Source: UBA5859 sp041940025 (GTDB taxonomy: Bacteria; Pseudomonadota; Gammaproteobacteria; UBA5859). From it: DNA of 64,000 nt. This document shows positions 61,737 to 64,000 of this stretch, piece by piece. Position 1 is the stretch's first letter, and each line of letters opens with the position of its first letter. The notes under the pieces were generated by a model. It ran no database searches. It was given only the letters and a program-made list of their open reading frames with translations, and was not told where the DNA came from. A program made the translations under genes and the position numbers. Location of the stretch: positions 90,486 to 154,485 of the forward strand of contig JBGTSY010000006.1 in assembly GCA_041940025.1 (NCBI GenBank). The letters are read 5' to 3'.

Positions 61737-62207
61737 ATGAATCACAACGTCACTATCGAGGCTTCGCTGATTGTCGAAGGCGCGAAATTTGGCATCATGG
61801 CAACTCGATTTAACGCGTTCATTGTAGACAGCTTGGTGGAAGGCGCTATTGATACGTTGATACGTCATGGCGCCTCTTCTGCACACATAGATTTGATTCG
61901 AGTGCCGGGAGCTTTTGAATTACCACTAGTGGCACAACAGTTGACCACGCAGTCTAAATATGACGCTTTGATTGCTCTCGGTGCCGTTATTCGTGGTGGC
62001 ACGCCACATTTCGACTATGTGGCAGGCGAGTGTACTAAAGGTTTGGCGCAAGTGTCGCTGCAAGCGGGTATGCCAATCGCGTTTGGAGTGTTGACAACCG
62101 ATTCGATAGAACAAGCCATTGAACGCGCGGGAACTAAAGCGGGAAATAAAGGTGCCGAGGCCGCTCTAAGTGCAATTGAAATGGTCAATCTGTTGAAAAA
62201 GTTTTAG
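61737..62207 (+). CDS. ribH: 6,7-dimethyl-8-ribityllumazine synthase
   Basis: 156 residues from the ATG at 61737 after GGGAGAAATC; upstream in-frame codons from 61557 do not look coding. The family blocks are RVPGAFELPLVAQQL, ALGAVIRGGTPHFDYVAGECTKGLAQV and PIAFGVLTTDSIEQA. Condenses the RibD product with dihydroxybutanone phosphate. Followed by nusB 38 bases later. Confidence 0.95.
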   Translation: MNHNVTIEASLIVEGAKFGIMATRFNAFIVDSLVEGAIDTLIRHGASSAHIDLIRVPGAFELPLVAQQLTTQSKYDALIALGAVIRGGTPHFDYVAGECTKGLAQVSLQAGMPIAFGVLTTDSIEQAIERAGTKAGNKGAEAALSAIEMVNLLKKF

Positions 62208-62245
62208 TGATGATTCATACAATTGAATTTGCGCTGAGACACTAA

Positions 62246-62680
62246 ATGGATTTTGCCAATCGTAGACGTGCTCGACGGGCCGCAGTACAGGGTTTGTACC
62301 AATGCGTGCTCACCAGCGGAAGCAGTCATCATCAAATTGACCTGGCGTATGTTTCTGCTAACTCGACGGCGCCATTGGACAAGGACTATTTTCATCAATT
62401 GGTCTCCGGTGTGAGCAAGGAAAAAGATCGCATCGATGCTCAACTACAACAGTTCTGTCATCGGAAAGTGGAGGAAATTGATCCAGTGGAAAGGGTCATT
62501 TTAAGGGTCGCATGCTACGAGTTAATGGAAAGCTTCGAAGTGCCTTATAAAGTGGTGATAGATGAAGCTGTACAACTCAGCAAAACTTTTGGCGCGGAAC
62601 AGAGTTACCGTTTTGTTAACGGCATTCTAGATAAATTAGCCAAGAGCGTGCGAGCAATCGAACAGCAATCGCACGATTAA
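62246..62680 (+). CDS. nusB: Transcription antitermination factor NusB
   Basis: 144 residues, all-helical, with RRARRAAVQGLYQ, then DPVERVILRVACYELMES and KVVIDEAVQLSKTFGAEQSYRFVNGILDKLA. Binds boxA RNA with NusE for rRNA antitermination. The ribH-nusB-thiL order is standard. Confidence 0.96.
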   Translation: MDFANRRRARRAAVQGLYQCVLTSGSSHHQIDLAYVSANSTAPLDKDYFHQLVSGVSKEKDRIDAQLQQFCHRKVEEIDPVERVILRVACYELMESFEVPYKVVIDEAVQLSKTFGAEQSYRFVNGILDKLAKSVRAIEQQSHD

Positions 62681-62712
62681 CCCGACGGCGCATAAAAGAG
62701 ACGGGAATTTTT

Positions 62713-63666
62713 GTGGACGAATTTGAAATCATTCAACGCTATTTCAAATCCACTGCCCTTGATGCGCAAGTCATCCTTGGTGTGGGAGACGATGCCGCTC
62801 TGGTTCGCCCAAAAGAAGACGGTGTCGTGGCGGTTTCTTGTGATACTTTGGTGGCAGGCACACATTTTCCCAAACGCTTAGATCCTGAATTAATCGGGCA
62901 TAAGGCATTAGCAGTGAATCTAAGTGATATGGCAGCAATGGGCGCGGTGCCCAAGTGGGTGACACTTTGCTTGACCATACCTGAGGCCAATGACGAGTGG
63001 CTGGGCGGATTCAGTCGAGGTTTTTTTAATATTGCTCGCCACTTTGGTGTGCAACTAATAGGTGGTGATATGACTCGTGGGGCACTATGCATGAGTGTGC
63101 AGATCCTTGGCGAGGTGGATCCAGCTTTGGCGCTAACTAGAAGGGGTGCTCAGCCAGGAGATTTAGTTTGTGTGACCGGGACCCTAGGGGACGCAGGCTT
63201 GGGGTTGGCCGCTTATCGTGATGAAATTCGGCCAGTGGAGTGGATCAGAGATTACGCGATCGCACGATTACATGCGCCCACCCCTCGCGTCGCGGAAGGA
63301 CAGGCACTGTTAGGCTTAGCTTCAGCAGCAATAGATATTTCAGATGGGTTAGTGGCCGATCTTTCCCATATTCTACAGTCAAGCCAAGTGGGCGCCACCC
63401 TCAATTGTGACAGACTGCCACTCTCTTCGGCATTACAAAGTCTTGCAAAGAAACAGGCGCGCCATTGGGCACTAGCCGCTGGAGATGATTATGAACTCTG
63501 TTTTACTATAGATCCTACGAAGATGCAGGAACTCAACCGACGGTGGCAAGCAGATTGGGCGCCTATTCATACAGTAGGGCGTATTATAGAAGGCGAGCGG
63601 TTAGAGTTTTATACGGAGACCGGGGAAACTCTGTCGCCACCTAAAGGGGGCTATACTCATTTTTAA
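62713..63666 (+). CDS. thiL: Thiamine-monophosphate kinase
   Basis: 317 residues from a GTG start. AIR-synthase-like fold with VGDDAALVRP, SCDTLVAGTHF, LAVNLSDMAAMGA and GGDMTRG. Phosphorylates thiamine monophosphate to the diphosphate using ATP. Confidence 0.96.
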   Translation: MDEFEIIQRYFKSTALDAQVILGVGDDAALVRPKEDGVVAVSCDTLVAGTHFPKRLDPELIGHKALAVNLSDMAAMGAVPKWVTLCLTIPEANDEWLGGFSRGFFNIARHFGVQLIGGDMTRGALCMSVQILGEVDPALALTRRGAQPGDLVCVTGTLGDAGLGLAAYRDEIRPVEWIRDYAIARLHAPTPRVAEGQALLGLASAAIDISDGLVADLSHILQSSQVGATLNCDRLPLSSALQSLAKKQARHWALAAGDDYELCFTIDPTKMQELNRRWQADWAPIHTVGRIIEGERLEFYTETGETLSPPKGGYTHF

Positions 63667-63681
63667 ACCGCATAAGAGATC

Positions 63682-64000
63682 ATGAGCGCAAGAAACTGGG
63701 CGCCTAATACTGTTTGGAATAATCCGATCCATTTCCTGGCATTTGGTTTTGGCAGCGGTGCGGTGCCTGTCGCGCCCGGTACCGCTGGCACTTTGGTCGG
63801 CGTGGTTCTCTGTTTGATCATGAGTCCCTTGTCCACAAGTTGGTATTTGCTGGTGACTTCAGTGCTGTTTCTGTTAGGAATTTTCATTTGCCATATTACT
63901 TCTCTAGATCTTGGTGTGCATGATCATAGCGGAATCGTTTGGGATGAAATTGTCGGTTATTTGGTCACTCTAAGTGCAGTCTCTATTAACCCCATGAATT
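63682..64000 (+). CDS. pgpA: Phosphatidylglycerophosphatase A (cut by window end)
   Basis: The first 106 residues are in the window, with no stop. FGSGAVPVAPGTAGTLVGV and the DEIVGYLVTL segment are the conserved blocks of PgpA, a membrane enzyme that makes phosphatidylglycerol. It follows thiL after 15 bases, as in many gammaproteobacteria. Confidence 0.93.
   Translation, partial: MSARNWAPNTVWNNPIHFLAFGFGSGAVPVAPGTAGTLVGVVLCLIMSPLSTSWYLLVTSVLFLLGIFICHITSLDLGVHDHSGIVWDEIVGYLVTLSAVSINPMN

Noticed and set aside
1..64000. CRISPR array, tRNA or rRNA genes
   Set aside because: No regularly spaced short repeats with unique spacers and no tRNA T-loop or rRNA signature were seen; the 181-bp repeats are integron cassettes.

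Overview
The window looks like a chromosomal segment of a marine or halotolerant gammaproteobacterium. The evidence is housekeeping order (tadA-mltF-purL, and glyA-nrdR-ribD-ribE-ribBA-ribH-nusB-thiL-pgpA), glycine betaine synthesis from glycine by the two methyltransferases GSMT and SDMT (a trait of halophiles), an AlkB-like membrane hydroxylase, and a resident integron with many cassettes. The genus is not determined.

Region 1 (1-2900) is accessory DNA: a truncated REP-associated transposase, a minus-strand arsR-arsI-arsC operon with no efflux gene in view, a structured non-coding element, and an IS110-family transposase remnant.

Region 2 (about 2897-13341) is a sedentary-type integron. 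The integrase gene (intI, + strand) has an unusual N-terminal extension of about 150 residues. From attI (about 11858-11934) the cassettes run leftward on the minus strand. There are eight gene cassettes: a lipoprotein, a two-gene secreted-protein cassette, a membrane protein, a metalloprotease-like lipoprotein, a coiled-coil TIR protein, two GNAT acetyltransferases and a DUF3800 protein. Three nearly identical 181-bp gene-less cassettes sit between them. In every cassette the bases at the cassette start are complementary to the R'' box of its own attC, which fixes the boundaries. A group IIC intron with a reverse transcriptase broken by one stop codon sits inside the R'' box of one attC, in the opposite orientation to the cassette genes. 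The distal cassette has only half an attC, next to the IS110 remnant.

Region 3 (13342-21326) mixes debris with intact genes. It holds a decayed HigB-like toxin followed by a fused double-domain antitoxin, an IS91 transposase fragment, a LysR regulator with a small membrane protein and an AlkB-like hydroxylase, and a SulP anion transporter.

Region 4 (21327-32133) has two physiological modules. The first is betaine synthesis and uptake: GSMT, SDMT and a BCCT carrier. The second is zinc acquisition: a COG0523 GTPase, a DUF1826 protein, an AztD-like lipoprotein, a His-rich porin-like protein, ZnuA, a ZnuB-type permease and a Zur-type regulator. There are Zur-like operators but no ABC ATPase.

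Region 5 (32393-64000) is mostly core genome: a ygiD-yqjG-doxX operon divergent from a LysR regulator, tadA, mltF, purL, an MMPL transporter with a long leader containing an intrinsic terminator, the fused isobutyryl-CoA mutase icmF, ettA with an AAA ATPase, a thiamine-binding protein, glyA-nrdR and the riboflavin cluster, an ABC exporter, nusB, thiL, and the start of pgpA cut by the window end.

The most unusual material is the integron: the repeated gene-less cassette, the intron in attC, the TIR cassette and the extended integrase. All functional calls come from reading the sequence; no database search was run.
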